From Streptococcus suis (lineage in GTDB: Bacteria; Bacillota; Bacilli; Lactobacillales; Streptococcaceae): a stretch of 64,000 bases of DNA. The notes beneath the pieces were generated by a model, which saw only the letters and a list, made by a program, of their open reading frames with translations, made no database searches and was not told where the DNA came from. The position numbers were made by a program, and so were the translations under genes. The first letter of the stretch is position 1. Every line of letters starts with the position of its first letter. Positions 44,268-51,549 of the stretch are shown here, piece after piece. The stretch is from NCBI RefSeq assembly GCF_002964045.1, contig NZ_POPB01000466.1, positions 1 to 64,000 on the forward strand, given 5' to 3'.

Positions 44268-44444
44268 GTGAAATTTTTCAAAGATATTATTCGTATTTTG
44301 AAAGATACGTCTTGGCCAACTCGTAAGCAGAGCTGGCAAGATTTCGTATCTGTTGTGCAGTATACAGCATTTTTCGTAGCAGTGGTTTACCTTTTTGACT
44401 TAATTTTGTCAAGAGGAATCATGAGCTTGATCAATCTTTTCTAG
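44268..44444 (+). CDS. secE: Preprotein translocase subunit SecE
   Basis: A 58-residue single-pass SecE: KDIIRILKDTSWPTRKQSW, then one membrane helix (about 26-48). It clamps SecY in the translocon. GTG start after AGGAG. Confidence 0.95.
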   Translation: MKFFKDIIRILKDTSWPTRKQSWQDFVSVVQYTAFFVAVVYLFDLILSRGIMSLINLF

Positions 44445-44451
44445 AAAATAC

Positions 44452-44512
44452 TTGCCATTTGTAAAATGGAAGTGATATAATAAAGAAAAGCGAAAGCCTT
44501 CGGGCTTTTTTT
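44452..44512 (+). promoter_or_regulatory. Promoter immediately followed by an intrinsic terminator upstream of nusG
   Basis: TTGCCA (44452-44457), 18 bp, TATAAT (44476-44481). Expected start near 44488. AAAGCC-TTCG-GGCTTT (44493-44508) with a T run to about 44511 follows at once. The hairpin also ends rpmG-secE transcripts. nusG is 45 bp further on. Confidence 0.6.
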
Positions 44513-44554
44513 AGCGTCTAAAAAATGCAGTGTTTCCAAAGAAAGGAAGTTAAA

Positions 44555-45094
44555 ATGTACGATAGTTTTGATAAAGGCTGGTTTGTTTTACAAACCTATT
44601 CAGGATATGAGAATAAGGTCAAGGAAAACTTGCTCCAACGTGCCCACACCTACAACATGTTAGAAAACATTCTTCGTGTAGAAATCCCAACTCAGACTGT
44701 TCAAGTTGAGAAAAACGGTGAAGTCAAGGAAGTAGAAGAAAACCGTTTCCCAGGTTATGTATTGGTAGAGATGGTTATGACAGATGAGGCCTGGTTTGTC
44801 GTTCGTAACACACCAAACGTTACAGGTTTCGTGGGTTCGCACGGTAACCGTTCAAAACCAACACCACTTTTGGAAGAAGAAATCCGTCAAATCTTGGTAT
44901 CTATGGGTCAAACTGTTCAAGAATTTGATATTGATGTCAAAGTTGGCGACACAGTTCGTATCATCGACGGTGCCTTCACAGATTACACAGGAAAAATCAC
45001 AGAAATTGATAACAACAAGGTCAAAATGGTTATCTCTATGTTTGGTAATGATACCATTGCTGAAGTTAACTTGAGCCAGATTGCTGAGTTGTAA
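44555..45094 (+). CDS. nusG: Transcription termination/antitermination factor NusG
   Basis: A 179-residue NusG: NGN domain (WFVLQTYSGYENKVKENL, NRFPGYVLVEM) and a C-terminal KOW domain (VGDTVRIIDGAFTDYTGKITEID). ATG 44555 is chosen because GAAAGGAAG lies before it. It travels with RNA polymerase and affects pausing and termination. Confidence 0.97.
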   Translation: MYDSFDKGWFVLQTYSGYENKVKENLLQRAHTYNMLENILRVEIPTQTVQVEKNGEVKEVEENRFPGYVLVEMVMTDEAWFVVRNTPNVTGFVGSHGNRSKPTPLLEEEIRQILVSMGQTVQEFDIDVKVGDTVRIIDGAFTDYTGKITEIDNNKVKMVISMFGNDTIAEVNLSQIAEL

Positions 45095-45104
45095 TTTATT
45101 CATG

Positions 45105-45136
45105 CTCCCTCTAGGTGTTAGCCTGGGGGAGTTTTT
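45105..45136 (+). terminator. nusG terminator
   Basis: CTCCC..TAGG pairs with CCTG..GGGAG around TGTTAG, followed by TTTTT. Confidence 0.75.
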
Positions 45137-45183
45137 GGATGGTTTTTCGTCATTTAGTTTTTCTTTTATTACTTCAACGATCG

Positions 45184-45515
45184 AGGAAACGTCGTTTCCT
45201 TATTTCCAACTTCAAACACTCCACTGGATTGTTTGAACTCGCCTTGCCTGATTTTGCAAAAGCGACTTGCTCCGCAAGTTTTATCTCCAACCTTGGACAG
45301 TTCATTGACTGTCCAAGCAGTCTGGGGGATACGAATAGTCCGGTGGAGTGAAACAGTTTGGGGAACTGTTTCAGCCTGAGCCTGAAAACAAAAAAGCGAA
45401 GTGCATCAGCTGGTCACCTAGAAATAAAAAAGCATTGAGTTATGCCTGCAGCTCGTTGACACAAACTTCGTTTGTTTCATCTCCAACCTTCAAAGGCTCC
45501 CCGAACCTTTGAAGC
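45184..45515 (+). repeat. Cluster of three two-hairpin modules plus one lone hairpin
   Basis: Copy 1 (45184-45237): AGGAAAC-GTC-GTTTCCT, box ATTTCCAACTT, TTCAAACA-loop-TGTTTGAA. Copy 2 (45265-45317): ACTTGC-TCC-GCAAGT, box ATCTCCAACCT, CTTGGACAGT-TCATTG-ACTGTCCAAG. Copy 3 (45461-45514): ACAAAC-TTC-GTTTGT, box ATCTCCAACCT, CTTCAAAGG-loop-CCTTTGAAG. A lone hairpin TGAAACAGTT-TGGGG-AACTGTTTCA lies at 45349-45373. Confidence 0.85.
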
Positions 45516-45604
45516 TAGTACTAAAAGTAAACTAAAAGACTATAAAAAGACCCTGTCCAAATCTGCCCACCAACTTTACCAGATTTAACCGAATGAAAAA
45601 TCAA

Positions 45605-45629
45605 AAAAGCCCGAAAAAATCGGGCTTTT
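45605..45629. terminator. Perfect hairpin terminator left of the prophage junction
   Basis: AAAAGCCCGA (45605-45614) pairs with TCGGGCTTTT (45620-45629). On the minus strand it ends in TTTTTTG. It fits the terminator of a leftward tRNA whose 3' remnant lies at 45664-45683. Confidence 0.75.
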
Positions 45630-45663
45630 GACTTGTATAAATTCGGATAAAATCCTATAATAA

Positions 45664-45683
45664 AGGCGGTAGACGGATTTGAA
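45664..45683 (-). other. Candidate attL: 3' remnant of a tRNA gene
   Basis: On the minus strand the 20 bases read as T-loop TTCAAAT, T-stem 3' arm CCGTC, acceptor 3' arm TACCGCC and a final T, exactly the spacing of a tRNA 3' end. The bases 5' of it (GGTTT) cannot pair with CCGTC, so the rest of the tRNA is missing. This is what a phage insertion into a tRNA 3' end leaves at one junction. Confidence 0.6.
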
Positions 45684-45705
45684 AACCTTGATTTATCAAG
45701 GTTTT
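45682..45705. terminator. Integrase terminator
   Basis: AAAACCTTGA (45682-45691) pairs perfectly with TCAAGGTTTT (45696-45705) around TTTA. It lies 30 bp past the integrase stop on the minus strand. Confidence 0.75.
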
Positions 45706-45734
45706 TGGGCATTTCGCCCCAAATTCGCCCCAAA

Positions 45735-46805
45735 TTATGCGACTAAAAAAATATTTTTGATTTTCTCAAAATTTCTCTCAGCCAGTGCTTCCATTTGGTG
45801 TGTATAAACTTTCAGAGTAATATCTGGACTTTCGTGACCAAGAAGCTTGGATATGGTAACAATATCAACCCCATTCAATATCAAGAATGATGCGTATGTG
45901 TGCCTTAGACTATGGTTTCTGACAGGCCTGCCAACAATCTTTTTAATTATCTTATTACACGAGGAATTAGATACACCGAAACATATCCTATTTTTGATGT
46001 TAGCTTGCCAATGATTTTTCCGATATTCTCTAAGAACCTCTATTGTCTTTGAGTCAATCGGAACTTTTCTTTCTGACGGATCATTCTTCAACGCACAAAA
46101 ATCTTGAGTGTTTGAGTAGTCAAACGCTTTATTGATATCCAGTATGCCATTTTCAAAGTCAACATCATTCCAGGTTAGACCCATTACCTCAGAAAAACGC
46201 AATCCTGTGACTGCAAGAAGGTAGAGAGTGAAATAGGTTACATACCTGACTTTCTCTCTTGTGAGGGCTAGGAGAGCCTTGAGTTCATGTTCTTCCAAAA
46301 AGTCATCCTCTTCATCTCTAATTGCGATTTGAGATTTCACCTTCGCATCATCAGCAAAGTTAAAACGAATGACTTCTTCTCTAACAGCTACTTTCATAGC
46401 TCCTTTTATTTGGTAGTGGAATTTTTCAAGAGTTTCTTGAGCGTATTTCTCCCCAAACTCATTCAACTTTTTCTGATAGTAAAGCGGTGTAATATCTTTG
46501 ACTTTCATCTCTTGGAAGTAATTCTTAACGTGTCTGAAATTCTTTGTATAGGTTTCCCAAGTCTTATCTTTGACATATGGACGCTTATAGACCTCTGACC
46601 AAGTCTTGACAAAGTCATATAGAGTCACTTCTCCGTCAGTCAGAATGTTTTGGGTCAATTTCTTTTCGACATCTAATGCTGCTGCTTGAGCAAGCTTCTT
46701 GGTCTTAAAACCACCTTTTTCTTTCCGTTTATATTTTCCATCTATGGTTTTGTAGGAAATACGGTATTCCCACAGCCCGTTCTCTCTTTTTCGATATGAT
46801 GCCAT
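45735..46805 (-). CDS. int: Prophage tyrosine integrase
   Basis: A 356-residue integrase. N-terminal arm-binding AP2-like domain (SYRKRENGLWEYRISYKTIDGKYKRKEKGGFKTKKLA), core-binding domain, and catalytic domain with Arg in VTGLRFSEVMGL, HSLRHTYASF, LGHES and Tyr in TLKVYTH. ATG 46805 fits the family start better than the in-frame upstream codon at 46865. It lies at the phage left end and reads outward. Confidence 0.95.
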   Translation of the reverse strand: MASYRKRENGLWEYRISYKTIDGKYKRKEKGGFKTKKLAQAAALDVEKKLTQNILTDGEVTLYDFVKTWSEVYKRPYVKDKTWETYTKNFRHVKNYFQEMKVKDITPLYYQKKLNEFGEKYAQETLEKFHYQIKGAMKVAVREEVIRFNFADDAKVKSQIAIRDEEDDFLEEHELKALLALTREKVRYVTYFTLYLLAVTGLRFSEVMGLTWNDVDFENGILDINKAFDYSNTQDFCALKNDPSERKVPIDSKTIEVLREYRKNHWQANIKNRICFGVSNSSCNKIIKKIVGRPVRNHSLRHTYASFLILNGVDIVTISKLLGHESPDITLKVYTHQMEALAERNFEKIKNIFLVA

Positions 46806-46850
46806 TTGTTTTTTTACCTCATTTCTGATAAAATGGGTACAAGAAAAGAC

Positions 46851-46927
46851 TTGCCAGACTGGCAATTTTTCTTATACGATTCGCCTTACGCTCTTGGTCG
46901 CCAAACTGTCGAGCGTAGGGCTTTTTT
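46851..46927 (+). terminator. Two rightward intrinsic-terminator-like hairpins upstream of int
   Basis: TTGCCA-GAC-TGGCAA (46851-46865... stem ends 46865) followed by TTTTT, and GCCTTACGCTC (46883-46893) with GAGCGTAGGGC (46911-46921) followed by TTTTTT. The second loop contains an inner TTGG/CCAA stem. Both are oriented to stop plus-strand transcripts, that is, ones antisense to int. Confidence 0.55.
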
Positions 46928-46944
46928 GCTTTTTGTAAAATAAA

Positions 46945-46975
46945 AGCGGCAACTATGAATAGTTACCGCTCGGTC
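46945..46975 (-). terminator. Terminator of the leftward lysogeny transcript
   Basis: On the minus strand AGCGG..AACTAT pairs with ATAGTT..CCGCT (46945-46970), with one mismatch, followed by TTTTATTTT. Confidence 0.7.
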
Positions 46976-47060
46976 GGTGGCAGCTTGTGCCAACCAGAGT
47001 ATTTGCACTAGGAAAACTCCTAGGTTAGTAACTATATATTATCAAAATACTATGAAATTG

Positions 47061-47804
47061 TCAAATAAGATAGCGTGATTTTATTTCATCGCTTAAAATT
47101 TTCATTTGTGGTTCTAAAATTTGAGCCACCCCCAGTCCATCCAATGTGCTTACTTTCTTGAATATTTTAACTTTGTCAATAGTTGTAATCGCATCGAGTT
47201 TGGCATAGGTCGTTTTTTCTAAGTCAGACATATACTTCTCAAGTCTTTTGCCAGCATAAACAACTTCATCCGATAATTTTTGAACAAGGTTCATTGCTCG
47301 TTCTTTTTCATCTAATCGGCCTTCTTTTTCCAACTCTAGCATTAACTCGTCAAAATCATCATATTCTCCGAAATGAGATACTAACTCGCTTGCAACCTTG
47401 TCTTCCGCTGCCTCAATGAGTTGTGCGGTTAGCATACCAAGAGCTTCAGCTAAATTGAACTCTAATGGTAGGTTGTTGTAACCTGGTTTGGATGTAAGAG
47501 GAATCACAGTGATAGTATTCTGGTTTTTGCGATCTTCTTTGCTGAGTGTAATTGCATAATGTGGTGCAGAGAACTCAGAACCAAAGTTTATACCAAAATC
47601 AACATAAACCAGTGTTCCATAGGGGAAAACCCTATTTCTACGACGTTTCCCGTTTATTTCACGTTCAAGCTGATTGCTGTAATTTGTCATGCTTTGACCT
47701 AGCCGGGAAGTCTTAAAGTGATTAGGATTCTCCTCGGTTAGCTGTTTCATCTTATCGGTTGAAGTTGTCAGTTTTTCAAGATTTTCTATTTGATTTTTAT
47801 TCAT
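47061..47804 (-). CDS. PemK/MazF-like domain protein in the lysogeny module
   Basis: A 247-residue protein. Residues about 60-115 (FPYGTLVYVDFGINFGSEFSAPHYAITLS, TVIPLTSKPGYNN) match the start of PemK/MazF mRNA-interferase toxins, while the long N- and C-terminal extensions (KRLEKYMSDLEKTTYAKLDAITTIDKVKI) are not typical of small MazF toxins. No antitoxin-like gene is adjacent; the partner genes are an ImmA-like protease and the repressor. Whether it cleaves RNA is unknown. Confidence 0.72.
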   Translation of the reverse strand: MNKNQIENLEKLTTSTDKMKQLTEENPNHFKTSRLGQSMTNYSNQLEREINGKRRRNRVFPYGTLVYVDFGINFGSEFSAPHYAITLSKEDRKNQNTITVIPLTSKPGYNNLPLEFNLAEALGMLTAQLIEAAEDKVASELVSHFGEYDDFDELMLELEKEGRLDEKERAMNLVQKLSDEVVYAGKRLEKYMSDLEKTTYAKLDAITTIDKVKIFKKVSTLDGLGVAQILEPQMKILSDEIKSRYLI

Positions 47805-47813
47805 CTTTATTTT

Positions 47814-48194
47814 TTATCCAACTAAATTCAAATACTCTTCTTTGATCATAGCCTCATCCGCTATGGTCTTTAGTTTGTATTTTTCCATAAATACCAGGTA
47901 ATTAAACTGAGTGCGGTCTTCGGCGATTTCTAACTCTTCCTTCAAAAGATGGTGGATCATATTCCTATTTGCGTCGAGTTCGCATCTCTCTCTGAAGAGT
48001 TGATACTGGTATGGAAAGTGATTTTTATGCTGTAACTCATGTAGGGCGACTTGTTTTTGTTCTTGCTCAGACAAATTCACATCAACCCCTAAGACCTTGG
48101 TTATTGGATTGTAAAATCCCGAACTATGCCAGTTGCTTGCATCAAACAGGCACAATTCCACCCCAAACTCTTTACAGAGTTGGTCTAGTTTCAT
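47814..48194 (-). CDS. ImmA/IrrE-family metallopeptidase
   Basis: A 126-residue zinc peptidase with HELQH (HExxH) at about 52-56 and a following Glu in RERCELDANR. Phage ImmA-type proteases cut the cognate repressor to release the lytic programme. It lies 6 bp downstream of the repressor gene in the same direction, so that target is likely. Confidence 0.88.
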   Translation of the reverse strand: MKLDQLCKEFGVELCLFDASNWHSSGFYNPITKVLGVDVNLSEQEQKQVALHELQHKNHFPYQYQLFRERCELDANRNMIHHLLKEELEIAEDRTQFNYLVFMEKYKLKTIADEAMIKEEYLNLVG

Positions 48195-48200
48195 AGGCAG

Positions 48201-48566
48201 TTAGTCCTTCTGTTTATTTTTGAAGTGTGCAGATAGTACCGCTGTGATGAAGTCTATATCGTCGTCATCAAGTGGCTTACCGTCAAAGAGCATGGTATGG
48301 GCAGCTGCTTCCCTCAAGTCCACAACTTGACCGTCAATGATAGCTGTCTCATCGCTGGCAATCCGCGGGTTGTCCGTCCGCCCGAGCAGGTAGTCTGTCG
48401 ACACGTCGAAGTAGTCGGCGATTTGTTGCAATTTTTCTGAACCAGGCTGATTTCTTTTTATAGCATAGATTGTATTCCGACTGTATCCTAATTTTTCTTC
48501 TAAAGAATTTATTGAAAGTCCACGCTTTTGTGCTAATTCTTTAATTCTATCAAATGTAATAAACAC
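48201..48566 (-). CDS. CI-like phage repressor (XRE family)
   Basis: A 121-residue repressor with an N-terminal HTH (IKELAQKRGLSINSLEEKLGYSRNTIYAIKRNQPGSEKLQQIADYFDVSTDYLLGRT, about 8-65). It lacks the LexA-type self-cleaving C-terminal domain, consistent with release by the neighbouring protease. It faces the early-gene operator region. Confidence 0.92.
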   Translation of the reverse strand: MFITFDRIKELAQKRGLSINSLEEKLGYSRNTIYAIKRNQPGSEKLQQIADYFDVSTDYLLGRTDNPRIASDETAIIDGQVVDLREAAAHTMLFDGKPLDDDDIDFITAVLSAHFKNKQKD

Positions 48567-48603
48567 TGAATTATCAACCTTTCTATGAGATTGACAAAAA
48601 ATA

Positions 48604-48656
48604 TTTAAAGAATTTACATAAAAACGGTTGACATTTTACGGAGAATTCTTTAAAAT
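48604..48656 (+). promoter_or_regulatory. Early rightward promoter with repressor operators
   Basis: TTGACA (48628-48633), 17 bp, TAAAAT (48651-48656). TTTAAAGAATT (48604-48614) and its exact reverse complement AATTCTTTAAA (48644-48654) flank and overlap the promoter, and a related TATTCTTTAAT lies at 48788-48798. These are good candidates for CI/Cro sites. Confidence 0.65.
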
Positions 48657-48855
48657 ATATTTTGTAAGCTAAAGAGTTAGCGAACAAGACAAACTAAAAA
48701 TAAAGCCTAATGAAACTGATTGGCGTCCGTTTTTCTAGGTAATACCTTACTCTTAGTAAGTCTTTTCGCTATGTCTTCATTGTAGAGTATTCTTTAATTT
48801 TTGTCAAGAAATTCGCTAACTTTTTAGTTAAAAATAATAAAAAGGAGGAAACGCC

Positions 48856-49020
48856 ATGGGATTCGGGTCAATGACTGTAACCGTCAAAATTGCAAATATT
48901 GATCGTTTTATTGAACTGAGCAATGAGTTTAATAAAAAAGCCCGTGAGCTTGAACAACTGGCTCACGAGCTAAAAACGTTCGACTTTGAAGGCGAAGTTG
49001 TATCAACTGATAGCAACTAA
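48856..49020 (+). CDS. Small early phage protein, 54 residues
   Basis: Begins MGFGSMTVTVKIANIDRF and ends VVSTDSN; contains a short amphipathic helix rich in Glu/Lys (ELSNEFNKKARELEQLAHELK). Strong RBS AAAGGAGG. It is the first rightward gene after the early promoter, in the usual cro position, but has no HTH. Its end overlaps the convergent next gene by 18 bp. Confidence 0.7.
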   Translation: MGFGSMTVTVKIANIDRFIELSNEFNKKARELEQLAHELKTFDFEGEVVSTDSN

Positions 49021-49473
49021 TTCAAAGTTGTCATTATCTGAAAAAAGATAGATTGGATAGTTTTCTTTGGTTTCAAAGTTGTAGAAATCGTATCCGAAAT
49101 TATCTTTTTTCAAGACAGAATACTTGGAAGATAGCACTTCAAGATTGATTTGGGTCAGCAATTTGACGATCTGGATTCTAGCTTGGTCGGCATCAGATAT
49201 TCTCTGTAAAGCCCGTAAATGCTCTTCGCTAGGGAAGATGTCAACCAATTCCTGCCTATCGTTAATATAGCTGTTTTCGCCATGTAAGCGACTGTACTGC
49301 AAAGAGTAATCTGTGAATGTCAGATTGCTATATTCCTGATAGGTCTCAAACGTAATTCGTTGACCTCGGTACAGATAGACAAGAGTATCATCTTGAAGTG
49401 TGTCTTCACAAGAAGTAATGCCAATCAAAAATTTATGGCACGCTTCCAATATGCGAACTTGATTTATATCCAT
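49003..49473 (-). CDS. Hypothetical protein, 156 residues, opposite strand
   Basis: Not recognised. Soluble, acidic, rich in Tyr and Asp, with no signal peptide or membrane segment. RBS AAAGGAGG on the minus strand. It runs against the early operon between the 54-residue gene and a small HTH gene, so it must have its own promoter and could be expressed in the lysogen. Confidence 0.7.
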   Translation of the reverse strand: MDINQVRILEACHKFLIGITSCEDTLQDDTLVYLYRGQRITFETYQEYSNLTFTDYSLQYSRLHGENSYINDRQELVDIFPSEEHLRALQRISDADQARIQIVKLLTQINLEVLSSKYSVLKKDNFGYDFYNFETKENYPIYLFSDNDNFELVAIS

Positions 49474-49535
49474 GACTTGACCTCCTTTCTATAAAGATTT
49501 CAAGTCTATTATACCAAATTTAAGAAAGGAAAAAT

Positions 49536-49739
49536 ATGAGCAAAGAGTTAAAAGAAATCAAAGCTCTGATTAAAACTCGCTTGATTGAGCTAGATATGAA
49601 ACAGTCTGAATTGGCTCAAAGTGTTAACGTGTCTAGTTCGGTCATTTCTGAGTTGTTACGCTACGGAAAAGGTAGTGATAATGTAAAGCAAAATGTCGCT
49701 ACTGTCTTGGGAATCGAAAATCCTTGGGAGAAGTATTGA
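49536..49739 (+). CDS. Small XRE-family HTH protein (Cro-like)
   Basis: A 67-residue protein consisting of one HTH domain (IKTRLIELDMKQSELAQSVNVSSSVISELLRYGKGSD). RBS AAAGGAAAA. It could act as Cro or as regulator of the antirepressor that follows 10 bp later. Confidence 0.82.
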   Translation: MSKELKEIKALIKTRLIELDMKQSELAQSVNVSSSVISELLRYGKGSDNVKQNVATVLGIENPWEKY

Positions 49740-49749
49740 GGTAAACAAT

Positions 49750-50478
49750 ATGAACGAAATTATCAATATTAACTTGAATGACAATCAAGAGCCTGTGGTG
49801 TCTGGTCGGCAGCTGCATGAGGCTTTGGGTGTCAATTCAAATTATACAACCTGGTTTGACCGTATGACCGAGTATGGATTTGTCGAAGGTCAGGACTTTC
49901 TTCCAAATTTGGAAAAAAGTACGGGAGGTCGTCGAGCGGTTGACCACGTTATCAAGCTGGACATGGCCAAGGAGATTGCTATGATCCAACGGACTGAGCG
50001 AGGCAAGCAGGTACGGCAGTACTTTATCCAGGTCGAAAAGGACTTTAACAGTCCAGAGAAGATTATGGCACGGGCTCTGCTATTGGCAGATAAAAAAATC
50101 GCTAGCTTAACTACTCAAAATCAACTACTGGAGCAGGAGCTTGAGGTGGCACGGGAGCAAACCCGCTACCTGAATGTCATTTTAGACAGCAAGGACCCAA
50201 TCTTAATCACGCAGATTGCTCAGGACTACGGTATGAGTGCTAAGCAGTTCAATAAGACTTTGAAAGAGCTAGGTGTTCAGCGGTTTGTGAATGGGCAGTG
50301 GATACTTTATCGACTGTATCAAGGGAAAGGGTATATCGCTAGCAAGACCTTTACTTACGAGGACAGGACGGGTGCGGTACGGACTAAAATCAATACGGTC
50401 TGGATGCAGAAAGGTCGGTTGTTTCTCTATGAGTTACTGGCCAAGGAAGACATCTTGCCGTTGATTGAGAGGGAATGA
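49750..50478 (+). CDS. Phage antirepressor, AntA plus KilAC domains
   Basis: A 242-residue antirepressor: N-terminal AntA/AntB domain (VSGRQLHEALGVNSNYTTWFDRMTEYGF...GKQVRQYFIQVEKDF), a coiled segment, and a C-terminal KilAC DNA-binding domain (ITQIAQDYGMSAKQFNKTLKELG...YLVELLAKEDILP-like end). Such proteins inactivate CI by binding it. ATG 49750 matches the family start; the in-frame TTG at 49693 overlaps the preceding gene. Confidence 0.88.
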   Translation: MNEIININLNDNQEPVVSGRQLHEALGVNSNYTTWFDRMTEYGFVEGQDFLPNLEKSTGGRRAVDHVIKLDMAKEIAMIQRTERGKQVRQYFIQVEKDFNSPEKIMARALLLADKKIASLTTQNQLLEQELEVAREQTRYLNVILDSKDPILITQIAQDYGMSAKQFNKTLKELGVQRFVNGQWILYRLYQGKGYIASKTFTYEDRTGAVRTKINTVWMQKGRLFLYELLAKEDILPLIERE

Positions 50479-50620
50479 TGGACGATTTGCTGCAGGGTTT
50501 GCTGGTCGCCAACTGGTAAAAGAAAAATCATCAGCTGAGTCAACTGATGATCGATAGCCTTGAGGGGCTAGATGTTTGGGAAACCATTTTAGCACTTGGA
50601 GAAATAAGGAGGGGGTACTA
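50479..50620 (+). other. Short gap with a hairpin and a 24-codon reading frame
   Basis: ATCATCAG pairs with CTGATGAT at about 50527-50551. From 50547 a frame of 24 codons (MIDSLEGLDVWETILALGE...) ends by overlapping the next gene's ATG (TAATG). It lacks a visible ribosome-binding site; coding status is doubtful. Confidence 0.35.
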
Positions 50621-50755
50621 ATGGTGTTTTATTGGGAGTTATTCAGGTTAATTTTAATTGTTGGTGTTATTGCTATAAATTTCTTTGCAATTAAAAAGCT
50701 AATGAAAGAATACCGATATTTTTCAAATAAGATTAAGAATTGGAAAAATCGTTAA
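50621..50755 (+). CDS. Small membrane protein, 44 residues
   Basis: MVFYWELFRLILIVGVIAI followed by NFFAIKKLMKEYRYF and a basic tail. One membrane helix, N-terminal. RBS AAGGAGGGGG. Function unknown. Its 3' end overlaps the convergent next gene by 23 bp. Confidence 0.6.
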   Translation: MVFYWELFRLILIVGVIAINFFAIKKLMKEYRYFSNKIKNWKNR

Positions 50756-51062
50756 GAATAGTAATCAATGTGTGCAACTTTACAACATCAACTTCAGGAG
50801 CATCTATATTTTCAATTGTGTCATCAGTCAGGGTTTTCAGATAATATCCTTTCTTGATTCTGTCACGGAGTAAATCTTTTACTTCCCCATAAAGCACAAT
50901 GATAATTTTTGAATTTATTTTGGTAAAAAAAGATTTATCTGTCAAAATGTGTTGAAATTGGTGAGAGTACGGCACTTCATTGATAATCAGTTTATCAATT
51001 GTTTTCCAAGATAGTTTTTTTTCTACGGTTAATTGGCAAAGTTGGTCTATTGATGGATTCAT
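50733..51062 (-). CDS. Hypothetical protein, 109 residues, second gene of a leftward pair
   Basis: Not recognised. Soluble, mixed-charge protein (PSIDQLCQLTVEKKLSWKTIDKLI; IIIVLYGEVKDLLRDRIKKGYYLKTL). Its ATG overlaps the stop of the preceding leftward gene (TAATG), so the two are translationally coupled. The pair is more AT-rich than the surrounding phage genes and is oriented against them. Confidence 0.65.
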   Translation of the reverse strand: MNPSIDQLCQLTVEKKLSWKTIDKLIINEVPYSHQFQHILTDKSFFTKINSKIIIVLYGEVKDLLRDRIKKGYYLKTLTDDTIENIDAPEVDVVKLHTLITILNDFSNS

Positions 51063-51493
51063 TATTTTAAGTCCCTTCTGTTAGAAAGTATGCTATGAAG
51101 TGCGTTGAATGGGTCGATAAAATTGATGTATTCAACAAATTGATAGCGATGTAACTTTTTAAATTGTTTTATCGGTTTTGAAAATACCTTGTTTTTCTTA
51201 GAAAGGGTTGGGTAGCTGTGCTCTATCTCAGAGACAATATCAGATACACTCTTGACTATGTCTTCTGGAACGGTTGCAAAACGGTTGTCAATCTGATTCA
51301 GTAATATCTTAATAGCATTTAATCTGCCTAGATATTGATTAGCTTCCTCCGAAAACAATCCAATTTCTTTCGATTCGTCAAGTTTGTCCTTTGTAGCTCT
51401 AGCTAGAAAAAAAGTACAAATTGTGATTATGAATCCAATTGGTGCAGTAATATCATTAAAAGTTTTAAGGAAATCTGTCAATACACTAATCAT
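51062..51493 (-). CDS. Hypothetical membrane protein, 143 residues, first gene of a leftward pair
   Basis: One membrane helix near residues 15-32 (ITAPIGFIITICTFFLARAT) followed by a long helical cytoplasmic domain. Not recognised. It is divergent from the second antirepressor gene, 56 bp away, and coupled to the 109-residue gene. Placement between two antirepressors suggests a cassette expressed in the lysogen, for example an exclusion or defence function; that is inference only. Confidence 0.68.
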   Translation of the reverse strand: MISVLTDFLKTFNDITAPIGFIITICTFFLARATKDKLDESKEIGLFSEEANQYLGRLNAIKILLNQIDNRFATVPEDIVKSVSDIVSEIEHSYPTLSKKNKVFSKPIKQFKKLHRYQFVEYINFIDPFNALHSILSNRRDLK

Positions 51494-51549
51494 ATTATCT
51501 ACCTCAATATACTATTTATCTCTATTATACCAAATTAGAAAGGAATTTT

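Larger units (their letters stand above)
45095..45734. other. Non-coding stretch between nusG and the prophage integrase
   Basis: About 640 bases without a credible gene. In order: nusG terminator, a cluster of hairpin modules (45184-45515), a terminator-like hairpin, a tRNA 3'-end remnant that probably marks the prophage junction, and the integrase terminator. Confidence 0.7.
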
